From: Sipunculus nudus
Taxonomy: Eukaryota > Annelida > Sipuncula > Golfingiida > Sipunculidae
Reading direction: 5' to 3'
NCBI GenBank assembly: GCA_026874595.1
Contig: CM049306.1
Span: forward strand, 17,505,019 to 17,569,018
Length of the DNA: 64,000 bases
The position numbers and the translations under genes are program-made. The notes under the pieces are model-generated. The model made no database searches. It was not told where the DNA came from and was given only the letters and a program-made list of their open reading frames with translations. This document shows, piece after piece, positions 34,443 to 47,400 of this stretch; within the stretch, counting starts at the first letter, position 1; each line of letters opens with the position of its first letter.

Positions 34443-37400
34443 TAGGTTTAAATATCTATGTACAACCTGATACTTAAGCAAAATAAATGTGATAATTTAT
34501 AACCAAGATGTAATCCAATGTGTTTATCTTTTACTACCACTAGTAAAAATTCCAGGGCCAATACCAATATGACAAGCATAAGAGTAACTGGACCCCAAAC
34601 AGGTTAAAAGACAGTCCCCTTGAATGCAAATTCAGACCAAACGTCGCAAGAAGATCCTGATATACTTCAGTGTTGCAATTTTGTGACATTGTATTTTATT
34701 ACACGAGCATTTTAGTGCTCTGGAAACATCTAGCCAAAAAGCATACCTTTACAATAGGGCTTCATTATGGCTTCAAGGCAGCTATCTTGGAATTATTTAA
34801 TACATAAAACTGCTGTGGATTTACTTGTCATTCTGGCCCAAATGACATTGTACCATTGATGTTTTGACCCATGGTATTGATATTAAAATTTTTTGAAGAC
34901 ATTATCTCAAGAACTTTTCAAACACTTCCTTCAATATTTGACTGACCCTTTTACTATGATAGGACGAGTGCCATAGAATTTATGACATATCATAAATCCA
35001 ATCTGGCCACAAGGTGGCCACCTTATAATTTCTTTTGTAGCTGGTCCCTAACTGAATGTACATCTAAATAAAGAAAACAACCATGTAACAACAATATAGT
35101 GTTTATTTACCATAGCTCATAACCATTTGTGATTGTGATAGTCATATCATATATAACCATGTTAAATTAAAGCTTAATCACTCAGGAACAGTAGTTCCAG
35201 ACATATTTACAACAGAATATTCAATGTGTATACAAATTTGCAAATTCATTATAAAACTAAACATTTAAAGCTTTCTGTAACACTTAAATACTGCAACTTC
35301 ACTCATCACATCTTGTTCTTGGAATGTCAAACAAGTTTCCTGACAGCAGTTGTCACAAACAAGTATGTTAAATATTACAAATTCAATGACTTGTTAATTA
35401 TGTGATATGAAAATAATCCATTAACAGTTCAAAAAGATGTGTGTGTATATGCAGCTAGCAAATCTCTAAGAAGTTTAAGGTTCTACACATAGTTGTCTGA
35501 CAATAAACAGTATGTAACAATATATGCCTAAAAAGTAAATATAATCTCTTTAATACATTTAGATGGTGTTCAGTAAAATAAAACCAATTTTACTCTTCTT
35601 TTCTGCCCTACTGATACCCTGCTGGGGAGAGAACAGATGTGTAATAAGAATTTTCCTTGTATTTTTCCTATAACACATTTTCTTTACACAAGCACCAGTG
35701 GCCCCAGAAATTTACTTTCACTAAAAAAATACATGTGGGACATTTAAAAGCTAGAATGCTGAACTTGTTCTTTGTGTGTATTAACATAACTACATTCAGC
35801 TGGATGTCCTTCCTACTTCATAGCTTATAATAAAATATAAAAGCTCCAACTGAAAAAAAAAGTTGCCAGAAACTCCTATGAATTCAGAAAATGTAAAAGC
35901 CCGTGGTACAGAATATCCTTTTGGCTTAACACTGTTATCCAGTGCTTTTTCAAACAAATAATATAGACTGGCAAACATCAGCCATTTTCTGGTTAGCTGC
36001 CAATAGACTGGCATCATCTATTTAATTCAAATAGGTCAACCTGCCATGCTTCCTCTTAGATAAGAATTAACACTGCCAATGGTTAAAAGATAAATGGTAC
36101 TCACATTAAACCAGTATATACAGAAACCAAGGCAGAATTAACCTACAAGATTCCTAACTCGAGGCTACAATAACCACTTGGTGGCTCATGTTTATCAGTC
36201 CATATAGAACTGGGCAGTGGCATGGCACAGCAGCTTAGGCTCAAGTTTAAGTTTTCATATTCTGAACCATGATTTTTAATGGACTGGCCCCAAAAAACAT
36301 ATCAAAGTAATAAAAAAATACCCATAAGATGTATACTAGTATAATTTTTAATTCTGTACAGATTTCTTGCTGATGATAATATGAAATTTAAATTCATTTT
36401 TGTGACATTTTAATATTATTAAATTAAATTTTAAAAACATATATTTTAAGCACCAATTGACAGCAAGCCAACTAGATGACAAGATCTCAAAATAATTTTT
36501 GTTTATCCTCTGGTTTAAATTTTAAATCAATAAAAAAGTTAAAGACTTGTTGTTAAACAAGGAAGTCGCATGGTAGAGAAAAAACATGGTTGTGAGTAAA
36601 TGATTGCATGAATTTAAAGGTATAAGCTATGCAATTCTATAGCAATGCTTGATAAAAGGCCTTATAAGATTGCACTTCTAAAATCTTTGGTAATTTGACA
36701 AGTTGCTATTTAGAGCACTACATGAAATATCTACTATATAACAAAATTTGGCCAGTGCCGGCCTTGGTTTTCAATAGTATACAACACTTAAGCTTCATGG
36801 CTAATATATATACTGTCAAGGGTATATCATGTGCTGATTACATTAAGTACTTTAATCTTTAGAGACCTGTTCACAAAACATTTTACATCCTGAGGATATT
36901 ATTTACAAATGATCATTGTTCATATAACAGAACATTTATCAAGTCTTGTTGACCATCTGAAAGCTTGTGAATGAAAATCATTGGTGGGAACAGAAATTTG
37001 ATTTAATGTTCTATTATAACATTAAATCACATATATAATGCAACACTATCAATTCAAAGTTCCTTTAAAAATCCAATAAAATGTGAATATGTCTTGAAAT
37101 AAGGCAATAAATGCCTTAATGTTTCAGAAGATCAGGTTTCCAACCACGGGATTGTCTGATCTGGAGGGTGGGCCTGATGTGCACGGATATGTTCCATTAC
37201 ACAGAGGTTACACAAATACTCATTGGCAAGACCATTTTTCATATTCAAATATTTTCATGGGCAAGTGTACTTTATTGTAAAAGCTGATTACAATCAATTC
37301 ATGTTTTGATCTTTTAAAGTTTTAGACAATTTTTCAGATAATTATGGTACTATTTACACATTTTAACAAGTGTTCTACTTTGTGCATCCTTTTCATGTAA

Positions 37401-38152
37401 CATTGTTATCTAGAATCCATACCCTAAGGGGGCACCTGTAAGTGCTCTACTCAAAACAAGGTTTGATATTAAAATAGTGTGAGTGCTTCTCCCTCCCATG
37501 TGTATGTGCATATATAAAATAATCTCCTCTTACATATATGTGGCTACTATCCCCTGTCCCTGTGCCACCTTTATACTTTTCTACATAAAATAAGCTTTGT
37601 GTCTAATACCATGCCAACATGTATATACACAACAGTATAGAGACGATACACAAATACAATTAGTTCACTGGTATTTGGTATTGTATATGATTATCTGCTG
37701 GTTAAGTTTAATTCAAGCATGTGCAGGTCAGCTGGTATCATACAAAAACTGATCATACCCAAGCCATTCTGCTCCCGACTTTTCACCAAGTAAATCACAT
37801 TATACCCAGAATAATCAAAGTCCCAGATATCTTTGTGTGAACATACAATAAAATGTTTTTATAATGGTACAAAAATGGCCCTTGGCTCAGTATGTCAAAC
37901 TCTGCCATGTTATGATTTAATTTATAAGAAATGCTAAAATATAAAGACTCTTTTGTATTATTACTTTTTTAGTTTGTGCATATGCAAAATATCTGATTGA
38001 ACTTTCTGAATCAAGGTGCAGAGAAAGAGAATCAGGATTGCCTTGATCTATGCAGACATACAATAGGTTATTTATACCAGGTACAGAGCGACTCAAGTAC
38101 AAGACAGTTTGGGTGTCCTGCAAGTCCATATGAAGCCTACTCATTAAATAAA
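34443..38152. other. intergenic or long 3' UTR sequence, no gene seen
   Basis: AT-rich and largely free of the repeat families common elsewhere. No ORF looks coding. Part of it may be 3' UTR of SLC35C1 if a distal poly(A) site such as the AATAAA near 37271 (minus strand) is used. Confidence 0.5.
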
Positions 38153-38348
38153 AGATTGAATTTCGCTCCCTCTACGTTCCCGCTTCACCGCCCCATAACG
38201 ACATTAAGGCTATTTTATTTTTCGCTACATTGGTTCTGTACACATCTCACAAGGCTGGCAGCCATTTTGACAGCAACAGATACATGGCTATGATAAAATA
38301 GTCTTAATGTCATAATAGCTCAATGAAGCGGGGAGCAAAATTTAATCT
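38153..38348. repeat. imperfect long inverted repeat just downstream of the SLC35C1 stop codon
   Basis: The left arm at 38153-38218 and right arm at 38293-38348 are reverse complements over about 55 bp, apart from a 10-bp insertion in the left arm and some mismatches, with a 74-bp loop. Shared blocks include AGATTRAATTTYGCTCCC, CCGCTTCA and ACATTAAGRCTATTTTAT. It lies 30 bp past the stop codon, so it is probably in the 3' UTR. It could be a MITE or a foldback element. Confidence 0.75.
38214..38219 (-). promoter_or_regulatory. candidate SLC35C1 polyadenylation signal
   Basis: AATAAA on the minus strand (TTTATT on +), 160 bp past the stop, at the inner edge of the left hairpin arm. Another minus-strand AATAAA near 37271 would give a longer 3' UTR. 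The sequence does not decide between them. Confidence 0.35.
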
Positions 38349-38378
38349 ATAATTTAATACGAGAACATGAAGCCAAAC

Positions 38379-38899
38379 TTATGCAGATGAGGCATCTTTA
38401 ATGTTTGTACTTTCAGGAGGTGCAGCTTCAGCCTTTTTCATCTCTAGTCGTTTTACATTAGTATAAGCGGCTGAGCCACCTAATACCACAAGATTACTTA
38501 ACCACCATAAATAAGGTTTGTAATCGCTATAGTAAATTGTGGCTAAAATTGTCTGTAAGCATGCTTTGGCTGTCCCTGATATGTTATGTGTCAGGGGTGA
38601 TGTGACCTGAATCTGCAACCCAGTGACATAACCAATCGCAAAACCAAAGACACCACCCATAAACATGGCAATCCAGAAAGGTATTGATAGGAGTTTAGGG
38701 AAATATATTATCTGGGGTATTTCCCCAAATAAAACTATAAGTGGCAGAAAAAGTACACATGCATTCAAATTGTTATACAAGGCTAGCTTCCATATGTTCT
38801 GGTCGACTCGTGGTAGGACTTTCTTCGTAAAGATGGCATTTAGAGCAACCATGGCACTGGCGAGGACACCAAACATGACGCCAAGAATAGACAAGGAAC
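38379..38899 (-). CDS. SLC35C1: SLC35C1 exon 6 (terminal)
   Basis: The acceptor is TGTAATTTCAG, and the coding part ends at TAA. It encodes the last 173 residues: [56 protein letters not shown] and a hydrophilic tail ending KDASSA. The reading frame stays open upstream into the intron (an ATG near 38918), but that ATG is not a start. Confidence 0.97.
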
Positions 38900-41800
38900 C
38901 TGAAATTACACAGAACATTTATAACTTGGATGCAGGAATAATTCACTTTGTAAATGCATTTAGGCATTTACCGTAAAATCCTGTTTATATTTAAACTGTT
39001 ATTATCCTTTATTTAAATATAAATGTATCTGTCTCGTAGTCCTAAAAAAACATAATGCAATATCCACTTTCACTGAATTCCTAAGGGATGAGGTGCATAT
39101 TTGGTGCCATGAATGACCTGATTTAGAACTGTTATAAACAGCTCATTCAGAAAAGAGATAAAGACTGCAGCATCAAGCAACATTTTTTAAAGCATCCTCC
39201 TCTTTTTAAGTCATCCTCCTACAAATGAATATGATATTGTTAAAGCTATATTCAATGGATCCTTATCACTACCTACCTGCGACACCTTCTTGGTCCACTC
39301 CAAGGAAAAAGCCACCAATGATAACTCCACAGCAGGTCATGGCTGGCAATGATGTTGTCTGTTTCAGCATCAGATAAGAAAATATCTACAAAAGCAAATA
39401 TTTCCAGATCTTGTCAATGAATACTGGTTTGTGTCCTGCCTTTTGTGATTCTAGTGTTTGACCCATGAGAGTAAAATTTTAACCCTGAACCAGAAATCTT
39501 AAAAATTTCTTATTTTTACTATAATTACAAGACTCACTCTCACAAAAAGTGTCTCAAAATATTAAATTATAAAGATGATTATGAATCTGAAGTGTGTCAC
39601 ATATATGTAAAATATTATTTATAAAGATTAAATGTCCAAGGAAATCTTAAATGCGAAAATGTTTAACAGATTGTAAATCTTTCAAACTGGAAATTTAACT
39701 TAATGGTTTGCTCAAACTAACAGCTGGTAAAGCTGAATGAAGTAGGGATTTCAAAACATGCAAAAATAAGTTGATGTTAAGATATCAAGGTAACAAGTAT
39801 TAACATTCATAAATCACAGTAAAACTAGATATTTCTTGGCACCACAGGTGCCATAGTATCCCCAGACAATTAACCCCCCCCCCCCCCCCCCCCAGCCTCG
39901 AAGAATAGGATCCCATCTTGAATTCAGAAGCAGAGACTGACACTTGGCAAGCCACCATGGTTTCTTTTCAAATTTGACCTAGCCGTTGATAAGATGCATC
40001 AAACTTGTGGGTTTGGTGACTGTACCTCAAATTCTTACAAAGTTATTCCATTTAAACATCATTTTAGCCAGAAAACAACATAAGGTGGTGCCTCCTGTCT
40101 TCTGCAGAAAACAATGTTATCAAAGATCTTATGTCAATTTGATTTTTGGACCAATCCATGCAACCCTCAGTAAGATATTTAAGTTTACATCATTAAAGCG
40201 TTATCGCCTCTGTGACCTTGAAAAATGCATCAAGGTCATCCATATTCGAACTTGGCCTAGCCCTTGATAAGATGCATCTTATCTGTAGGTTTGGTGACTG
40301 TACCACAAATTCTTTTTGAGTTAATGCCCTTATATCATTTTAGCATAATCTCTGCTGTGACCTTAAAAAAACGCATCAGGGTCACCCATGTTCGAACTTG
40401 ACCTAGCCGTTGATAAGATGCATCAAACCTGTGGGATTGGTGACTGTACCTCAAATTCTAACAAAGTTATTGCATTAACATCATTTTTACCAGATAACGA
40501 CACAAGGTGGCGCCACCTGTCTTCTGCAAAAGACAAAGCTATCCAAGATCTTCGTCAATTTGATTTTTGGATCATTCCATGTATCCCTTACTGAGATATT
40601 AAAGATTTTGTGTGAATTTCACCAAATATGGGAATATTCAAGGTCAAGGCCAATCTCATAGGAAAGGTCATGACCCCAATTTAAATAAACATCATCCCAT
40701 AACCCATATCTATGTATATGTATAATATAAAATAAATCTGTCCATTAGTTTTTAACTTATATCGCTCACAGAAGTGTCAAGTGGCAATTTTGGGGGTATT
40801 AAAAGGCATGAAAACAAGTAAAAAATTATTGGTGGCGCCACCAATTTCCGGTACATGACAACACTATCCAAGATCTTCAGTCAACTTGATTTTTGGATTA
40901 ATCCATGCAATATTTCTTGAGATATTTAAGAATTGGTGTGATGTTCCTCCAAAATGGACCTTTTAAAGGTCAGAGCCACTCTCCTAGTAAAGGTCATGAC
41001 CCCATTTTAATAGGACTTCGTCCTCTCACCCAATCTATGCACATTCCAAGTTTGGTGATGATCCGTGAAATATTTTTTGAGTTTTCTCACCTGAAAGAAA
41101 TCTCTGCAGCAGCAGCGCAACCCTGCCTAAACTATGCTATCCTCTGACTTTGGCTGGGGATACAATTAATTAATTATTTCATGCATGATTAGATTATCGA
41201 TTAAAGACTGGCTTTCTCTATCATAGCATCCTTTCATCAGTCCATCCATCCTTTTATCTTTACTACCCTGTTTCATCTTTGAACTCTGTATTTCCTTTTT
41301 TTTAAGTCACACTCATTTCTCATATTCTTGTTTTATTTTTTTTTTTTTGTATATTATTTTTGCACAATAACTCGGTCATATTATTTAAATGAAACAAACC
41401 AGGAAAAAGCTACTAATGAGCTGTGCTCATGCTCAATCCCAAGAGCTCTATTTGTACCATGACATATTGTTCTAATCAAAATGTCAATAAAATATTAACA
41501 ACAACAAAAAGACAAGAGGTAATACTCACCACATTGAACACTGTTGTCAGTGATCTCCCAACAAAGTAGAATGCCACACCCACATATTTCAGACAGAGGT
41601 TGTTGCATGTGATCATGCCAACAAATACAAAAGACAGAGGTAACACCTGAAATATATTATGATCACAAAGTTCAGTCTACACCACAAAGTGCACAACAGT
41701 CAAGAACAGGAGAGAAAACAGAGAAAAGCTGGACCAATATTTGGCTAGAATTGTTTTGAACTCTCTTAAAATGGCAGCCAGAAGGGTTGGGAATCTGGAT

Positions 41801-42607
41801 TTATTACAATATCTGACAGCTTTGATAATTGTATCGTTAACTTCCCTGTTATCATGATATGCTTATTTGTCCACAGTTTTGGAACACACATATGCCCTTT
41901 TAGGGTTAATACCAATATATTTTCAAGGATAACAATTTTTTAATATAGGTATGTTCAAAATGACAATGGTGGAAAAACTGACAGAATCACATTCTCTGAA
42001 AACTGGTGTGATTTTCCAACTTATAAGTAGTTGGATATGGCAGATAGCACTGACATTTGTGATATGGCTACAAATGCTGGAGTACTCTTGCCAGATACTT
42101 AAATTATGATAACATGATATATCGCTATAGTTCTATTCAATTATCATGACTTAGAAAGTGATATCATTCCAACCCTAGCAGCCTGCAGTATCAATTATAT
42201 ATAACAAGCTACACAGGATATTTGATCAGAAATGGTCCATATTGAGAAATTCATCATGTATAACATTAATTTGGATTATCTAGCTTCGTTAAAATGCAAC
42301 AAGGGACCCATGGGTCACTATGCTCAGCTGAAGTTGACCTTGAAGGTAAAACATCTAAAATGATATCATTTGGGGATAAAGTCTAGGAGGAAAAGGTAAT
42401 ATAGGCCATGGCTGGTTGACATTGGTTTATATTGATAAGTAAGAAATTATTGCAAATAATATTTTGTGACCAAACCATGCATTTCCTAATGTTAAAATTG
42501 AAGCATGTGAGCAGTTTGTGACCATAAAATGAATATTAATACCATGATCATTGGTTGGCTTTTTGATAAACTGTTGACAGTTCAGTAGTTTACACATTTG
42601 TTAAATT

Positions 42608-42674
<67 letters not shown>

Positions 42675-44142
42675 TATATTTTTTTTCTATTTTATAAAAT
42701 GTATACAGTTGAAATACAAGGGACCCATGGGTCACGGCGCTCAGCTGATTGTGATTGGACCATAAATGTTTCTCCATTGTGATACTATATCAAGTCAATA
42801 AAGCTTATGAATATCATGGACATGTTGGGCTAATTTAAAGGAATGTAATGTAATATGTGAGTAAATAATAAATGAAATAACCTGACTGATGGATTAATAG
42901 AGTTAAATATAGTAGTTAATTTTTTATTTATTTAGGAGGGGTTGAAAATTGCGATATATCTGAGCAATTGTGAATGCAATGACAGCAGTAATAAGCAGTA
43001 GTAGAATGATGAATAGGCTATTTGTTGAAGGATCTATAGTGTATGGAAGTCTGCAAGATTTCAATTTGACAGATATGATGTTATGATTAACTATGCTGAT
43101 GAGGGGATTTATGAATTTGTTACTGTATGACACAATATCTCTTCAGTCTTGACAATGTATATTATTTTTATGCCCATTATGTCTACATATTACACAATAT
43201 TGACATAATTTCTGGCATGTACATAGGTACCTATGGACAATTAGTTATACAAAATATTAAAGTATGAATATATCTGATTCATCTTGTTCTTGTTTACTGA
43301 GGCTGCTATTGGGATGGGGCTCAGAGAAGGGAACAGTGAGGGCAGCTATGAGGTGGATGTAGAGAGAAAAGGAGAGAGAGAGAGAGAGATAAAGAGAGAA
43401 AGAGAGAGGGGATGGAGCAGAGAGATAAAGAGAGAAAGAGAGAGGGGATGAAGCATTCAACAGTACTTAAACACCTGGAAGGTTAAAATCTAAAATATTA
43501 TGAAAAGCAGATAAAGTCTGATCGGAAAAGGTAATCTTGGCCATGGTTGGTTGATATGATTGAAGAAATTGTTGCAAATAATACTTTGAGATCTGACCAT
43601 GTGTTTCCATTGGTTACCTTTTTGATAAGCTGTTGACAGTTCAACAGTTTACAGATTTGTTTAATGAGATCCAATTATTTTAATAAACCTATTTTCTATT
43701 TTATCATGTGTATACAGTAGCCATAAAGTCCCCACTTAACAGGTGGAAGGATTGACGGGGGAGGGGGTTATGATGGGAGTTAAAATGCCTCAGTCTTTCT
43801 GTATATATTATCTTTAATTATTAAATTTTATGGAAAAGCAATGGAACTACTGTTCACAGTGCCAAAGAGCAAGGACTATGGGGATGGGGAAGGGGGTGGT
43901 GGGAGTTAAGCACCCTTGCATATTCATATAGGATATTAAATTGAATTCAAGTGCTTACAGAGAAAAATGTTTATTCATAATTATTAAATATTTAAGCAGG
44001 CAGAATGGTGGAGAAACAAAGAAAATCATTTTTATTCCCATTCTACTGATCCAGGAAAAATTAACAATATTTGCCTTTATTCCTTTTTTTTCAATACATC
44101 ATTTTTTCCAGGTTTAAAAATGTAACTACACATTTACAGTAT

Positions 44143-44206
<64 letters not shown>

Positions 44207-44406
44207 TATTTCAGTTGATTCACATTTCTAAATTGCTTCAACATTCATAGCTAATTAACCGGGTTAATAGTACCTGTCACTAGAATGGGGGGCAGGGAGA
44301 ATGGGAGGCTTAGGGGTAAGAGAAAATGGGAGAGAGAGAATGAGAGAGAGAGAAAGAAAGAGAGAGTGAGCTAGACTGTCATGGGGAGAGAGAGAGACAG
44401 AGAGAG

Positions 44407-44458
<52 letters not shown>

Positions 44459-47400
44459 CCAGAGAGGGAGAGAGAGGCTCTCTGGTAATTACTGCCTGAC
44501 CCAGCCTGAACCAGACAATCACAGAGGCAGTGGCTAGGTCAGAAGTTGAACCAGTTATGTAATACTGCCCAAGCACACATTTCACTGACTGGATGAAAAC
44601 AATCAAGGCATGGTGCTTGAAAACTTGAATGACATGTACAGTTTTTGATCAATTGGTTTCAAATTTCAGATTTTAACAGATGAAATGCTTATGTGTAAAT
44701 GCTGTGAAAATTAAATCCACAGCACTAACACTAGTAACAGGAAATAAATGTCCACTGTAAGTCATGTTAATTATCATGCATGCTTTTTACAAAGGAGTTA
44801 ACTGTTATTCAATAATTTCAGGTTGCCAATAGCCAAAAGTACCACTAGCACAAATGATATGAGAGTTAAACTATTCATTAAAAATTAATTGGAATTATTG
44901 GGCAAAATATAATTTTGATTAAAAAATATTAACAGTAACATTTGAAAAGATTTCTTTTAATAATATAAATGAAATAAATGATTAAAATAAAATTAAAAAA
45001 TATATTCATGAATGCATGCATTAACTAGACATTTCTTGGCACCGCAGGTGCCAGAGTATCCCCAGACATAGTAGCCCCCCCCCCCCCCCCCTTTAAGAAT
45101 AGGCCCCCATTTTTAGCAGCATATACTGACACTTGGCAAGCAATTATTGTTTCTTCCATCTATCAATCCACATCTTTTTGAAGATGTTGGTCCTGTGACC
45201 TTGACCTTTGACCTCATGACCCCAAAATCAATTGGGGTCTTGCTTTTTCAATGGGACACATATAAGTCAAGTTTGAAATCTATACATCAATAAAAGCAGG
45301 AATTATCATCCAGAAATTAATTTTTTTCACAGATGGCTCCTGTGGCCTTGAACTTGTGACCCCAAAACTGATATGGATCATCCACTATTGGCAAGTGAGC
45401 TATATATTCAAAATGGAAGACCTGGGATGAAAGTTTGGCTTAAAATGCATTTACAGTATTTTTTAAGATGCTAGTCCAGTGACCTTGACCTTTGACCTCA
45501 TGACCCTAGAACCTATAGGGTTCTTACTTTAGTGGTGGGCCATATGAAAGACAGGTTTGAAATCCATATGGCAATCAACAATGGAGATATCATAGGAGGT
45601 GTGTGATTTTCACCAAATATGGACATATTAAAGGTCAAGGCCACTCTTATCATAAAGGTCATGACCCAAATGTAAATAGACCTCATCCCATAACCCATCT
45701 CTCTACATGTGCACAATATGAAAGAAATCTGTCCATTAGTTTTTGACTTATAATGTTTACAGTGCTGTCAAGTGGCAATTATGGGGGTATTAAAAGGCGT
45801 AAAAACAAGAAAAGGATAATAGGTGGCGCGGTTTACCAGTTTCCGGTATATCACAAGGCTATTCAAGATCTTTGGTCACCTTGATTTTTGGACCAGTCCA
45901 TGCAAGCTTACTCGAGATATTTAAGAATGTGTGTGATTTTCCCCAAAATTGGACCAATTAAGGTCAAGGACACTCTCCAAGTAAAGGTCGTGACCTCATT
46001 TTAAATAGGCATCGTCCTCTTACCCATATCTATACATACACCAAGTCTGGTAAAGTTCCGTGAAATATTTTTTGGGTTATGGCGCCAACAAGATTGATAT
46101 GCGGCGGCGGCGGCTGGACCGGTATGAAAACATAGTATCCCCCGACTTTGTCTGGGGATACAATGAATACATTTTTAAAGTATTTGCACTCAAATTCTTT
46201 CTTTTTACCTGTATTAGTATTTGTATTAATTTTCATTATTGAACTATTGAATTTTTTTTAATCATATTTGAATACAATTATTAAGTATTCTCTCAAGGTC
46301 TCATATTTATTCAGTTTCAGTCGAACGAAACTGTTGAGAATCCAGAATATACAAATTTCAGAAATTTAAATAATGATTGTAACTACCTGGTTTTATGGCT
46401 TTAATTTATAAAAAAAATATTATATTCACTTTTGAATACTTTCACATCACTGTCAAGACACTTATGACAATTATTAACATTATAGACATCATAATGAGAA
46501 CTTGTCTTTAAGACCTGATTTTTTTATCACATTTCAAAAATTTTATTTATTTTTTTTTAATTTGTATCAGAAAAAAAGAAAATAATCTCTACTACAAAAC
46601 TAATACATGTGTTATTATACAAGGAGCAAACTGGAGTTGGGAATGTTTTATTTTATTAACTGAAATAAAGTTATCAGAAATATAAATTTTGATTATTTAC
46701 CCAGTATCATGTAAAGCTGATACAGCCATGAGTCTGAATGTTATTATTCAAACATATTGACATCTTTAATGAGCACTTGTCTGGGTATTTTTTTTTTAAT
46801 TTTTGAAATATTTCATTTTTTTTAAATTTTGTAATAAAAAAAAACAAATTAAACACCTGGAAAAGACCTGGAAATTTAGAATATTTAATATGATCGAATG
46901 CATCCTTGTCTATCATTAACTTGCTTCACATAATCCCTTATAGTGAACAACAATTTTATTTAATTATTTATTTTTCATTTTTATGATTGAAATTAAAAAA
47001 TACCCAATGGTGACTGCATGGTGTCATTTGAAATATATTTTCAGCAATCCATGAAAGATCAATAAAACATCAGTAATTGCAAGGTCCCTGTTACTCATTA
47101 ACCATAAAATTCCTTTTCCAATTATTTTTCTTAAAGTTGTTATTGTAAACCAATAATTTTTTAAAATTATTTTTTATTGTTATGTTTTTGGCCAAACAAT
47201 TACAAGAGGAGGGGGGTTGAATAGCTATATCCAGCTGAGGCCACCCAAGAGCTGGCTGGCTGCAGTATATGCCTCGCTTCAAGCATGAAAGGTCAATATG
47301 GGGACATACAGAGGGGCTTCAGTGCAGCCTAGGTGTGACATGGTCTCATAAAAAATGTAATAAAAGCTAAAGTTTTTGGTCAATTCCTTTCAAATTTCAG

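Noticed and set aside
38900-38918. ATG upstream of the last SLC35C1 exon as a start codon
   Set aside because: It lies in the intron before a good acceptor. The real protein continues into five further upstream exons.
44379-44606. Ser-Leu repeat protein on the minus strand
   Set aside because: Translation of a (GA)n microsatellite.
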